A stretch of 64,000 nucleotides of DNA from Cyanobium sp. N.Huapi 1H5 (lineage in GTDB: Bacteria > Cyanobacteriota > Cyanobacteriia > PCC-6307 > Cyanobiaceae), in the NCBI RefSeq assembly GCF_024345535.1, contig NZ_JAGQBH010000001.1:1-64000 (forward strand), read 5' to 3'. Below, piece after piece: positions 19,057 through 26,326 of the stretch. The position numbers and the translations under genes were made by a program. How positions within the stretch are numbered: the first letter of the stretch is position 1; every line of letters begins with the position of its first letter. The notes under the pieces were generated by a model. That model was not told the origin of the DNA and made no database searches. It saw only the letters and a program-made list of their open reading frames with translations.

Positions 19057-20388
19057 GTGGCGTGCGAGCCGGGACGTCAAGTCCCGGAACTGTGGCGGGC
19101 CCTGGCGCCGGAGACCTGGCCAGTGGCCCCCCACCAGCTGCCGGCGGGCACGGCGCTGGTGGGCGGCGCGGTCCGGGATGGCCTGCTGGGCCGCCTGACC
19201 GCCAAGCCCGATCTGGACCTGGTGGTGCCCGTGGACGCCATCGACCTGGCCCGGCGCCTGGGGCGGCAGCTGGGCGGCAGCTGTGTGGTGCTGGATCAGG
19301 AGCGCTCGATCGCCCGGCTGGTGCTGCAGGGCTGGACGATCGACCTGGCCCGCTGCGCCGGTGAGGATCTGGCCGCCGATCTGGCCCGCCGGGACTTCAC
19401 CGCCAATGCCATCGCCCTTCCCCTGGAGGGCGCCGCGCCGACGGGCCGCGGATCGGCCGCGGATCTGCAGCTGATCGACCCCTGCGGCGGGCTGCCGGAT
19501 CTGGCGGCACGCCGGCTGGTGGCCATCAGCGAAGCCAACCTGCTCGATGACCCCCTGCGGCTGCTGCGAGGGGTGCGGCTGGCCTGCGAACTGGCGTTCA
19601 GCATCGCTCCGGCCACCTGGGAGCTGATCCGGCGCCATCGGCAGCGGGTCACCGCCGTGGCCGGGGAGCGGGTGCTGGCGGAGCTGGAACGGCTGGCCGC
19701 CGCCCCTGATGGGCACCGGGGGCTGGGGCTGGCCCTGGAGGCGGGGCTGCTCCAGCCCTGGGGGGCCGCCGACGGGTCCGGGCCCCGGCTGGAGCTCCTT
19801 GGGCCACAACGGCCGGAAGCCTGCGGCCTGACGCCGCCGGAGGCGGCCTGGGCCCTGCCGCTGGCGCGGCTGGCGGCCGTGCTCGACGGCCCGACCCTGG
19901 AGGGGCTGCGGGCCAGCCGGCGCCTGCAGCAACGCTGCCAGCGGCTGCGGCACTGGCACGACCGGCTCCAGCGCAGCGCTTCGCCCCAGGGCGGGCCGTC
20001 CCTGGGGGCGCTGGGCGAAGCGGATCGGCTGCAGATGCACCGCCAGCTGGAGGAGGATCTGCCCGCCCTGCTGATGCCGCTGGATCCGGCGGCGGCCCGG
20101 GCGGCCATGGAACGGTGGCGCAACCCGGCAGATCGCCTGTTCCACCCGCGCCCGCCCCTGGACGGCCGCCGGCTGCAGCAGCTCCTGGCCATCCCGCCGG
20201 GCCCCCTTCTGGGTCAGCTGATCGACCATCTCATGGCCGAACGGGCCTTCGGTCGACTCGGCGGAACCGCAGCGACGGACACAGCGGAGTTGACCGATCC
20301 GCGATCGGTTGAAGAGACCGTTGCAGCGGCCCGGCTCTGGCTCGACCGCCGTGGCCCCGGCGCGGAAGCGGACCCACGACGTGATTAA
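19057..20388 (+). CDS. CCA tRNA nucleotidyltransferase / poly(A) polymerase family
   Basis: This class II nucleotidyltransferase adds or repairs the CCA end of tRNAs, or polyadenylates RNA. The about 443-residue protein has LVGGAVRDGLLGR and the catalytic DLDLVV pair, the RRDFTANAIAL motif that follows, and LLDDPLRLLRGVRLACEL with the neck helix ERVLAELERL. The GTG at 19057 is preferred: the ATG at 19021 would make its 5' end overlap the start of the divergent ycf34, leaving no room for either promoter. The tRNA-Asn in this window lacks an encoded CCA, so this activity is needed. Confidence 0.9.
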   Translation: MACEPGRQVPELWRALAPETWPVAPHQLPAGTALVGGAVRDGLLGRLTAKPDLDLVVPVDAIDLARRLGRQLGGSCVVLDQERSIARLVLQGWTIDLARCAGEDLAADLARRDFTANAIALPLEGAAPTGRGSAADLQLIDPCGGLPDLAARRLVAISEANLLDDPLRLLRGVRLACELAFSIAPATWELIRRHRQRVTAVAGERVLAELERLAAAPDGHRGLGLALEAGLLQPWGAADGSGPRLELLGPQRPEACGLTPPEAAWALPLARLAAVLDGPTLEGLRASRRLQQRCQRLRHWHDRLQRSASPQGGPSLGALGEADRLQMHRQLEEDLPALLMPLDPAAARAAMERWRNPADRLFHPRPPLDGRRLQQLLAIPPGPLLGQLIDHLMAERAFGRLGGTAATDTAELTDPRSVEETVAAARLWLDRRGPGAEADPRRD

Positions 20389-20405
20389 CTGCTGGATGCA
20401 ATGGC

Positions 20406-20413
20406 GCGATCGC
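20406..20413. repeat. HIP1 octamer GCGATCGC
   Basis: This is one copy of the highly iterated palindrome that is over-represented in many cyanobacterial genomes. Others seen here are at 1412-1419, 5476-5483 (inside the MFS gene between the rpaA copies), 8278-8285, 29063-29070 and 46537-46544. This copy lies in the leader of the RNA-binding protein gene. I did not count all copies. Confidence 0.8.
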
Positions 20414-20454
20414 ACCGCCTGCCAGAGTTTTTTCCTTTTCCTGAGCCCCTCCCC

Positions 20455-20883
20455 ATGAGCGTTCGTCTCTATGTCGGCAACCTGCCGCAAACCTTTGATG
20501 CCAAAGAGCTGGATGCTCTCTTCTCGAGCGTGGGAGAAGGGGTTCGCTTCAAGGCCGTGAACGACCGGGAGACCGGCACCTGCCGCGGCTTCGGCTTCGC
20601 CAACGTCGACGACCTCGCCCAGGCCGAGGCCGTGATCGCCCAGCTCAACGGCAAGGACTTCGGCGGCAGCTCCCTGCGCATCGAGATTTCGGAGCAGCGC
20701 CGTGAGGTCCGCGGCGCCGGCGGCAACGACCGCCGCCCCGGCAGCGCCCCCACCGCCGCCCGCAAGAGCGTCAACAAGGTGGTCCATGCCGACGCCGTCG
20801 GCGAAGGCGCCCCCGATCCCCGCTGGGCCGGCGAACTGGCCAAGCTCAAGAGCCTGCTGGCCAACCAGAAGGCCGCCGTCTGA
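20455..20883 (+). CDS. RRM-type RNA-binding protein
   Basis: This is a single-RRM RNA-binding protein of the cyanobacterial Rbp class, 142 residues. RNP2 is LYVGNLP (residues 5-11) and RNP1 is RGFGFANV (about 42-49). The C-terminal part (about 80-142) is Arg/Gly-containing then charged. Such proteins act in cold adaptation and in localising photosystem mRNAs at the thylakoid. The ATG at 20455 (MSVRLYVGNLP) matches the family; an upstream in-frame ATG at 20401 adds 18 unrelated residues. The leader between 20389 and 20454 is AT-richer than its surroundings (TTTTTTCCTTTTCC), possibly part of a regulated 5' untranslated region. Confidence 0.92.
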   Translation: MSVRLYVGNLPQTFDAKELDALFSSVGEGVRFKAVNDRETGTCRGFGFANVDDLAQAEAVIAQLNGKDFGGSSLRIEISEQRREVRGAGGNDRRPGSAPTAARKSVNKVVHADAVGEGAPDPRWAGELAKLKSLLANQKAAV

Positions 20884-20902
20884 GCTGGGTTCCGTCCCCC
20901 CT

Positions 20903-20937
20903 GGCCCCCTGTCCCCCCGGGGGCGGGGCCGGGGGCC
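20903..20937. terminator. GC-rich hairpin between convergent genes
   Basis: GGCCCCC (20903-20909) pairs with GGGGGCC (20931-20937), and the loop itself contains CCCCCCGGGGG that can extend the pairing. The hairpin lies between the 3' ends of the RRM gene and the convergent 59-residue membrane protein gene, so it could terminate both. There is no T-tract on either side, which lowers confidence in intrinsic termination. Confidence 0.45.
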
Positions 20938-20941
20938 GGCC

Positions 20942-21121
20942 TCAGGGAAGAACCGCCATCAGGCCGACCACGCCGACGAAGATCGCCAGGAAGAGGAAGC
21001 CCATGCGGGTCATCTTCCGCTCATGGCTGTCGATGCCGGCCTCCACATCGGCACTGATCAGCTCCCGGAATTCGGAGAGGGCGTGCTCCTTGTCTTCAGG
21101 GGGGACCGGCTGGATGCTCAT
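20942..21121 (-). CDS. Small single-span membrane protein (59 residues)
   Basis: This is a short gene with a soluble, acidic N-terminal half (MSIQPVPPEDKEHALSEF, then a helix through RELISADVEAGIDSHERK) and one C-terminal transmembrane helix (about residues 40-58, MGFLFLAIFVGVVGLMAVLP). Similar small cyanobacterial proteins exist without a function. It starts at ATG 21121, 38 bp downstream of the CNB-fold protein on the same strand, so the two are probably co-transcribed. Both end in a C-terminal membrane anchor, which suggests they act at the same membrane. Confidence 0.75.
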   Translation of the reverse strand: MSIQPVPPEDKEHALSEFRELISADVEAGIDSHERKMTRMGFLFLAIFVGVVGLMAVLP

Positions 21122-21159
21122 GGAACGGGGCCAGGTGGGATGGGTTGGGCGAATAGGGC

Positions 21160-21738
21160 TCAGCCCCGGTGAAAGTACCAGTAGGAACCGATCGCCAGCA
21201 GCACCATCAGGACGATCGGAACGGCGATGGCCGCCATGCCGCTGTGGCTGCGCACCACCCGGCCTTCGTGGGCGACGACCGCCTCGCGGATGCTCTCCTG
21301 CATCTCCTCCCGCAGCCGGGCCAGGTCGGACTCGAGGGTCTCGTTGGTGTAGAGGTCCCGGAGGCGGTCGAAGACGCTGCGTCCGAGCACCAGGCTGCGC
21401 TCGGGATGCTCGAACAGCAGGTCCATCAGCTCGTCGCGGCTGAAGACGAGCAGCTCGGTGGGCTGGGACGCCCTGGCGGTGTGGGTGCGGGGTCGGCCGT
21501 CGATCAGCTCCACCTCACCGAACACATGGCCGGGTCCATGGCGCCCATCGATGCCTTCGCCTGTTTCGGGATAGAGCGTGACCAGCTCGATGGCCCCGGT
21601 GCGGACGAGATACACCTCCTGATCACTGTCTCCACTTCGGTAGGCGAACTCACCGGGGTCCAGGTGAAGCTTGCGCAACGGTCGCGGTTCAACAGGAACC
21701 GATCTTAAATCGTTCGGCAATTCCTTCAGCCGGTTCAT
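21160..21738 (-). CDS. Tail-anchored cyclic-nucleotide-binding-fold protein
   Basis: This is a 192-residue protein with a cyclic nucleotide-binding (CRP-like) beta-roll at about 20-125, including GEFAYRSGDSDQEVYLVRTG, the phosphate-binding-cassette region GPGHVFGEVELIDGRPRTHT, and a following helix. Instead of a CRP-type DNA-binding domain it has a helical linker and one C-terminal membrane helix (about 171-189, MAAIAVPIVLMVLLAIGSYW). It is therefore a membrane-tethered sensor rather than a transcription factor. The ATG at 21738 (MNRLKELPNDL) is preferred over a much longer frame that would run into the divergent oxygenase gene. It is divergent from the first Rieske gene. Confidence 0.8.
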   Translation of the reverse strand: MNRLKELPNDLRSVPVEPRPLRKLHLDPGEFAYRSGDSDQEVYLVRTGAIELVTLYPETGEGIDGRHGPGHVFGEVELIDGRPRTHTARASQPTELLVFSRDELMDLLFEHPERSLVLGRSVFDRLRDLYTNETLESDLARLREEMQESIREAVVAHEGRVVRSHSGMAAIAVPIVLMVLLAIGSYWYFHRG

Positions 21739-21768
21739 CTTGGATCCAGGCCCCATCGGTGCTAAACA

Positions 21769-21782
21769 GGGTCGGTCGACCC
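21769..21782. promoter_or_regulatory. Inverted repeat upstream of the first Rieske gene
   Basis: GGGTCG and CGACCC are separated by two bases in the 109-bp divergent region between the CNB-fold gene and the first Rieske oxygenase gene. The position is that of an operator for either gene. No binding protein can be assigned and the element is short. Confidence 0.3.
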
Positions 21783-21847
21783 GTGGAACCCGTGTCGCAC
21801 CCCGCTCAGGAACGACCTGAAGAACCCCCTGAAGCACGACCCGAGGA

Positions 21848-22870
21848 ATGACCCAGGGACTCGAGAACTTCTGGTATGCGGTGGAGCATGCCCACGGGCT
21901 CCGCGACCAACCCGTCTCCGTCACCCTCCTCGGGCGCCGCTACCTCCTCTTCCGTGACGCGGCCGGTCAGGCCCATGCGCTGGCCGACTACTGCGCCCAC
22001 CGCGGCGCCAGCCTGGCCCGGGGCTGGGTGGAGGGCTCCTGCGTGCGCTGCCCGTACCACGGCTGGAGCTACGACGCCGAAGGACACTGCGTCCGGATTC
22101 CGGCCGACCCCCCGGGAACTCCGATCCCCGCCCTGGCCCGGATGGCCACCTTCCCCATCCGGGAGCAGTCCGGCTTCCTCTGGATCTTTCCCGGCGAGGC
22201 CGGGCGGGCCTCTGAAGTCCCCATTCCCCCTTTCCCGGAACTGGGACAGCCGGGCTGGCGGGCGGTGAGCGGGTCCTACACCTGGAACGCCCACTTCAGC
22301 CGGGTGGTGGAGTCGGCGCTCGACACCTCCCACGCCCCCTTCGTGCACCGGCCCTTCTTCGGCAACCGGGAGGACGCGAGCGTGGAGAGCCTGGAGATCG
22401 TCAGCGAACCGGGTCTGGTGTCCACCCATCACAAACTGAAGCCACCGGCCCGGGTGGGCCTGCTGAAGTACATCGTCAAGCGGAAAAGGAGTCACTCCAG
22501 CTCCACCCTCACCGGCTACCTTCCCAACGTCAACAGGATTGCCCTGGACTTCAACTGGAAGGGGTATCAGTACATCTATTTCGCCAGCAACATCCCCGTC
22601 GATGACCACACCACCCTCACCAAGTGGATCGGGGTGCGCAACTTCCTCCCCTACGGCTGGGCCGACGGCAACTCGATCCGCAACACGGTCGACACCTACG
22701 AGGAGGACAAGGCCGTGGTGGAAACCCAGCCTCCTGGCCCGTCCTGGAGTACCCAGGGAGATGAGCTGCTGCTGGCCTCCGACCAGCTGATCCTGGCCTA
22801 CCGGCGTGCCCTGGCCCGGGCCTGCCCGGCCACCGCCCCCGTGCCCACGCCCCCCGTCCCCACGCCCTGA
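21848..22870 (+). CDS. Rieske non-heme iron oxygenase 1
   Basis: This is an oxygenase alpha-subunit-like protein of 340 residues. The N-terminal Rieske domain has CAHRG (C49, H51) and CPYHGW (C68, H71). The mononuclear iron centre is in ALDTSHAPFVH (D159, H162, H167), the same DxSHxPFxH pattern as the SxtT/SxtH and vanillate-demethylase-like group. Such enzymes hydroxylate or demethylate small cyclic substrates using electrons from a ferredoxin or reductase, none of which is encoded next to it. The C-terminus is Pro/Ala-rich. A GAGGA stretch touches the ATG. The second Rieske gene begins one base after its stop. The substrate is unknown; pheophorbide-oxygenase-like activity is an alternative. 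Confidence 0.85.
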   Translation: MTQGLENFWYAVEHAHGLRDQPVSVTLLGRRYLLFRDAAGQAHALADYCAHRGASLARGWVEGSCVRCPYHGWSYDAEGHCVRIPADPPGTPIPALARMATFPIREQSGFLWIFPGEAGRASEVPIPPFPELGQPGWRAVSGSYTWNAHFSRVVESALDTSHAPFVHRPFFGNREDASVESLEIVSEPGLVSTHHKLKPPARVGLLKYIVKRKRSHSSSTLTGYLPNVNRIALDFNWKGYQYIYFASNIPVDDHTTLTKWIGVRNFLPYGWADGNSIRNTVDTYEEDKAVVETQPPGPSWSTQGDELLLASDQLILAYRRALARACPATAPVPTPPVPTP

Positions 22871-22871
22871 G

Positions 22872-23888
22872 ATGCCGACCCCGTCGCCCTGGCCCGCCGA
22901 CTGCTGGTACGCGGTCGGTCTCTCCAGCCAGGTGGGGAACCAGCCCCTGGCCCACCGCTTCCAGGGCCGGGAGGTGGTGCTGATGCGCGACAGCGGCGGC
23001 CGGGTGCTGGCCTTCGATGGCCGCTGCGCCCACCGGGGCTGCTCCCTGGCGGCCGGCTGGGCGCAGGGGGACCACCTGGTCTGTCCTTACCACGGCTGGC
23101 AGTACGACGCCCAGGGCAGCTGCGTGCACATCCCCGCCCTGCGGGCCGAGGAGTCGATCCCTCGTCAGGCGCGGCTGCGCACCTTCCCCACCCGGGAGCG
23201 GCACGGGTTCGTCTGGCTGTGGCTCGCCGGCCGCCAGGCCAGCCCCGTTGGCGATGTGCTCGACATCCCTGAAATGGACGGGCTGACCCTGCGGGCCGGC
23301 GGTGACATGGCCTACACCTACGCCACCCATTTCACCCGCACCATCGAGAACGGCATCGACCCCACCCACGCCGCCTTCGTGCACGGCAAGAGCATCGGAC
23401 GGGTGGACCCGAGCACCGACTTCAGCCTCGAGCACTACCCGGTGCAGGTGGAACCCGGCAGCCTCTACGGGCGCATGCCGATCAAGGTCAAGAAGCTCAA
23501 TGGCCTCACCCGCCTGCTGCTGAAGGGGGACAGCGCCAATGCCTACAAGGAGTACCGCTTCCTCTACCCCAACGTGGTGGTCTCGATCATCCATTTCGGT
23601 GCGTTGACCCTGGCGGCCCTGCAGGCCCATGTGCCCGACAACGACGGCGAAACCACCGTCCGGGTCACCAACGGCCGCAACTTCCTCACCGCCACACCGG
23701 GGCTGAACCGGCTGTTCGATCGCATCACCCTGGACACGGGTCTGCAGATCTCCAAGGAGGACGCGGCCGTGATCAGCGAACAGGAGCCCAAGCGGGTGAC
23801 CTTCCGGGGCTCCCACGAGGTGCTGATCGAGTCCGACCTGATCCTGGTGGAGTACCGGCGCATGATGCGGGAGCACGCCCGCGCCTGA
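22872..23888 (+). CDS. Rieske non-heme iron oxygenase 2
   Basis: This second oxygenase, 338 residues, is co-transcribed with the first (one-base gap). The Rieske ligands are in CAHRG (C52, H54) and CPYHGW (C71, H74); the catalytic iron site is in NGIDPTHAAFVH (D163, H166, H171). Outside these motifs it differs strongly from its two neighbours, so it is an old paralogue with a probably distinct substrate or position specificity. The C-terminal half contains a Lys-rich stretch (IKVKKLNGLTRLLLKG) also hinted at in the other two. It converges on the MFS gene with a 24-bp gap. Confidence 0.85.
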   Translation: MPTPSPWPADCWYAVGLSSQVGNQPLAHRFQGREVVLMRDSGGRVLAFDGRCAHRGCSLAAGWAQGDHLVCPYHGWQYDAQGSCVHIPALRAEESIPRQARLRTFPTRERHGFVWLWLAGRQASPVGDVLDIPEMDGLTLRAGGDMAYTYATHFTRTIENGIDPTHAAFVHGKSIGRVDPSTDFSLEHYPVQVEPGSLYGRMPIKVKKLNGLTRLLLKGDSANAYKEYRFLYPNVVVSIIHFGALTLAALQAHVPDNDGETTVRVTNGRNFLTATPGLNRLFDRITLDTGLQISKEDAAVISEQEPKRVTFRGSHEVLIESDLILVEYRRMMREHARA

Positions 23889-23912
23889 GGCGCCCCCATT
23901 CAGCGCGCCAGT

Positions 23913-25121
23913 TCAGCCGGCGATGTCGACGGGGACAGCCGCCGGTTCCCTGACGCCGCGCAGCAGGGGCGCCCCCAGCAGGCAGACCACCGCCTGGAGG
24001 AGGAAGCAGAGGGTGGGGGAGAGGTCGTAGAGCACCCCCGCCAGCATCGGACCGAGGGCACTGGCCAGGCCCGTGATGGCCAGCAGGCTGCCCAGCATCA
24101 CCCCCTGCCGGTTCTCCGGGACCAGCCGTGAGACCAGGCTGCGGGCCGTGGGGATCACGCAGGCCGCCCCCACCGAGAGCATCACGGCGGCCGTGACGAT
24201 CACGACGGCGGCGGCGGCCCCGAAGACCCGGGCCAGGGGGATCAGGGCGATGCCGGCGGCGACCGCCAGCAGGCCGTAGATGTTGAGGCGGGCCTCCCCA
24301 TGGCGCCGCACCAGCGGACCGGTGAGGGCCACCTGCACGTAGGTGACGGTGAGGCCGACGATCACGAAGATGCCGCTCGACTGGGAGGCCGACCAGGAGA
24401 ACTGATCCTTGAGATAGAGCACCAGCAGGGTGGTGAAACCGCTGAAGGCGAAGTTGAAGCAGCAGAAGGCCAGCGCCACGCGGTTCGCCTTCGGCAGCGC
24501 CAGCAGGGCCATGACCGGAGCCAGTCCGTTGATCTGGGACCACTGGAAGCGGGGCCTGTGCTGGAGCGGCAGGGTCTCCTTGAGATACAGAAACGCCATC
24601 AGGAAGTTGTAGGCCGCCAGGGCGGCGGCCGCGAACACCGGAATGCGCATGCCGAATCCCACCAGCGCCCCCCCCAGGGCAGGACCGGCGATGGCACCGA
24701 GGCCGAAGGCGGCGCCGCTGATGCCGAAGTTGCGGGCCCGGTTCGCCGGGGTGGAGATGTCGGAGATGTAGGCCTGGGCCGTGCCGACCGTGGCGGTGGA
24801 GACGCCGTTGATCGCCCTGGAGAGAAAGATCAGCCCCAGGGTTCCGGCCAGGCCGAACATGAACAGGGACAGACAGTTGATGGCCACGCAGAGGAGGATC
24901 ACCGGCCTCCTGCCGCAGACATCACTGAGGGAACCGATGATCGGCGACGCCAGCACGGAGAACAGGGTCGCCGTGGAGGCCAGCAGCCCCAGGGTGAGTC
25001 CGTCGGGAGAGAATTTCTCGAGGATGAACGGAAGCAGGGGGTAGACGATGTTTTCGCCCAGCTTGTCCAGCAGCAGGGTGAGAAACACGATCGCCAGGGG
25101 ACTGCGCAGCTTGCGAATCAC
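23913..25121 (-). CDS. MFS transporter (TetA-like) within the oxygenase cluster
   Basis: This is a drug:H+ antiporter-like major facilitator protein of about 402 residues and 12 membrane segments, with the loop 2-3 signature GSLSDVCGRRPVILL and the motif C-like GAIAGPALGGALVG. Relatives export antibiotics or metabolites. The GTG at 25121 (VIRKLRSPLAIVF) is chosen because it gives the usual length; a frame extending to 25271 would overlap the divergent third Rieske gene. It is inserted between Rieske genes 2 and 3 and divergent from the latter, so a shared regulatory region (25122-25240) probably controls exporter and oxygenase together. Confidence 0.85.
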   Translation of the reverse strand: MIRKLRSPLAIVFLTLLLDKLGENIVYPLLPFILEKFSPDGLTLGLLASTATLFSVLASPIIGSLSDVCGRRPVILLCVAINCLSLFMFGLAGTLGLIFLSRAINGVSTATVGTAQAYISDISTPANRARNFGISGAAFGLGAIAGPALGGALVGFGMRIPVFAAAALAAYNFLMAFLYLKETLPLQHRPRFQWSQINGLAPVMALLALPKANRVALAFCCFNFAFSGFTTLLVLYLKDQFSWSASQSSGIFVIVGLTVTYVQVALTGPLVRRHGEARLNIYGLLAVAAGIALIPLARVFGAAAAVVIVTAAVMLSVGAACVIPTARSLVSRLVPENRQGVMLGSLLAITGLASALGPMLAGVLYDLSPTLCFLLQAVVCLLGAPLLRGVREPAAVPVDIAG

Positions 25122-25160
25122 TTGCAGATCATTCGGACGGCAGTGTGGGACAACCCAACC

Positions 25161-25176
25161 TTGGCGGCGGCGCCAA
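25161..25176. promoter_or_regulatory. Inverted repeat between the MFS and Rieske 3 genes
   Basis: TTGGCG (25161-25166) and CGCCAA (25171-25176) are separated by GCGG in the 119-bp divergent intergenic region. A TAGATT box for the leftward gene overlaps its right edge (AATCTA at 25175-25180), and TTAAGAT at about 25213 could be the -10 of the rightward oxygenase gene. The placement suits an operator that governs exporter and oxygenase together. No regulator gene is adjacent, so its binder is unknown. Confidence 0.38.
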
Positions 25177-25240
25177 TCTAGGGGGTGTCGCTCTCTCGAT
25201 CGGGACGCTTCGCTTAAGATCCGCGCAGCATCGGCAGAGC

Positions 25241-26326
25241 ATGTCATTGGCGGGGACCACTTCAGAGACATCTCCTTCCCAGGTGTCTCAACTGGCCCGG
25301 AACTGCTGGTACGCCGTCGCCTCTTCGTTCGCCTTCCGCAAGGGACCGGTGGCCGTTCCCTTCGCGGGCCACGATTTCGTGCTCTTCCCGGATGCCGAAG
25401 GCCGGCCCAGACTGTTCAGCGACCGCTGTCCCCACCGGGGTGCCTCCCTGGCCCTGGGGCGGCTGGAGGAGGGCGGCTGCCTGCGCTGCCCCTTCCACGG
25501 CTGGAAATTCGCCGCCGACGGGACCTGCCTCGAAGCCCCCGCCGAGCCGGCCGGCTCCAGTCCTCCGGCGCGCAGCGAGCTGGTGGGTGAGCGGCCGGCG
25601 GTCGAGTCCCGGGGCTTCATCTGGATGTGGTGGGGCGAGGGCCCGCCCGATCCGGCCCTGCTGCCCGATCTGCCCGTCTTCCCGGACGACGCCTGGGGCC
25701 ATGTGGAGAGCAGCTTCGACTGGGACACCCATTTCAGCCGGGTGATCGAGTCCAACCTCGACAATTCCCATGCCTACTGGGTGCACAAGAGCACCTTTGC
25801 GAGCCAGGATTCACCCCTGTCGATCCCCGTCGATCTCCGCAAGGAAGACCGCATGATCGCCGCCACGGTAAGTTTCGAACTGCCGGTGAAAGGGGTCCTG
25901 AAGCTGCTGCGCACCCTGAGCGGCCAGAGCGGCCCCCTCTGCGCCACCACCACCTTCAGCTTCTATTACCCCAACCTCAACATCGTCGACACCAGCATCG
26001 GCGACCAGCTGCGCTTCGTCTTCTTCAACGCCAGCCTTCCCCAGAGCGACAGCCACACCCTGGCCCGCTGGGTGAAGTATTCCAAACGCAAGCGCCTGCG
26101 GCTGCCGGGGAGCGAAGCCCAGTCGATCGCCATCTCCCGCACCATCTTCCAGGAGGACCATGGGGTGGTGCGCAGCCAGCGGCCGACCCCCGTCCCCCTG
26201 GATCTCACCCAGGAGCGGCATGTGGCCTCCGACATCCTCTCGATCGAATACCGCCGCATGCACCGCCGCTGGCTGGGCGCGGACCCCGCGGTTACCATGG
26301 CGCGCCCGGAGCCCCTCGGTTCGTGA
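25241..26326 (+). CDS. Rieske non-heme iron oxygenase 3
   Basis: This third oxygenase has 361 residues. The Rieske cluster ligands are in CPHRG (C63, H65) and CPFHGW (C83, H86), and the mononuclear iron ligands in SNLDNSHAYWVH (D174, H177, H182). The ATG at 25241 (MSLAGTTSETSP) is preferred to a frame opening at 25145, because that region holds the promoter. Its stop overlaps the GTG start of the membrane-fusion protein as GTGA, tying this oxygenase directly to the DevBCA-type exporter. No reductase lies nearby; housekeeping ferredoxin may supply electrons. The substrate is unknown. Confidence 0.85.
   Translation: MSLAGTTSETSPSQVSQLARNCWYAVASSFAFRKGPVAVPFAGHDFVLFPDAEGRPRLFSDRCPHRGASLALGRLEEGGCLRCPFHGWKFAADGTCLEAPAEPAGSSPPARSELVGERPAVESRGFIWMWWGEGPPDPALLPDLPVFPDDAWGHVESSFDWDTHFSRVIESNLDNSHAYWVHKSTFASQDSPLSIPVDLRKEDRMIAATVSFELPVKGVLKLLRTLSGQSGPLCATTTFSFYYPNLNIVDTSIGDQLRFVFFNASLPQSDSHTLARWVKYSKRKRLRLPGSEAQSIAISRTIFQEDHGVVRSQRPTPVPLDLTQERHVASDILSIEYRRMHRRWLGADPAVTMARPEPLGS

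Noticed and set aside
18118-20787. Very long minus-strand frame extending through tsaB and cca
   Set aside because: Only the tsaB part has family motifs; the rest is an open GC-rich frame opposite cca.
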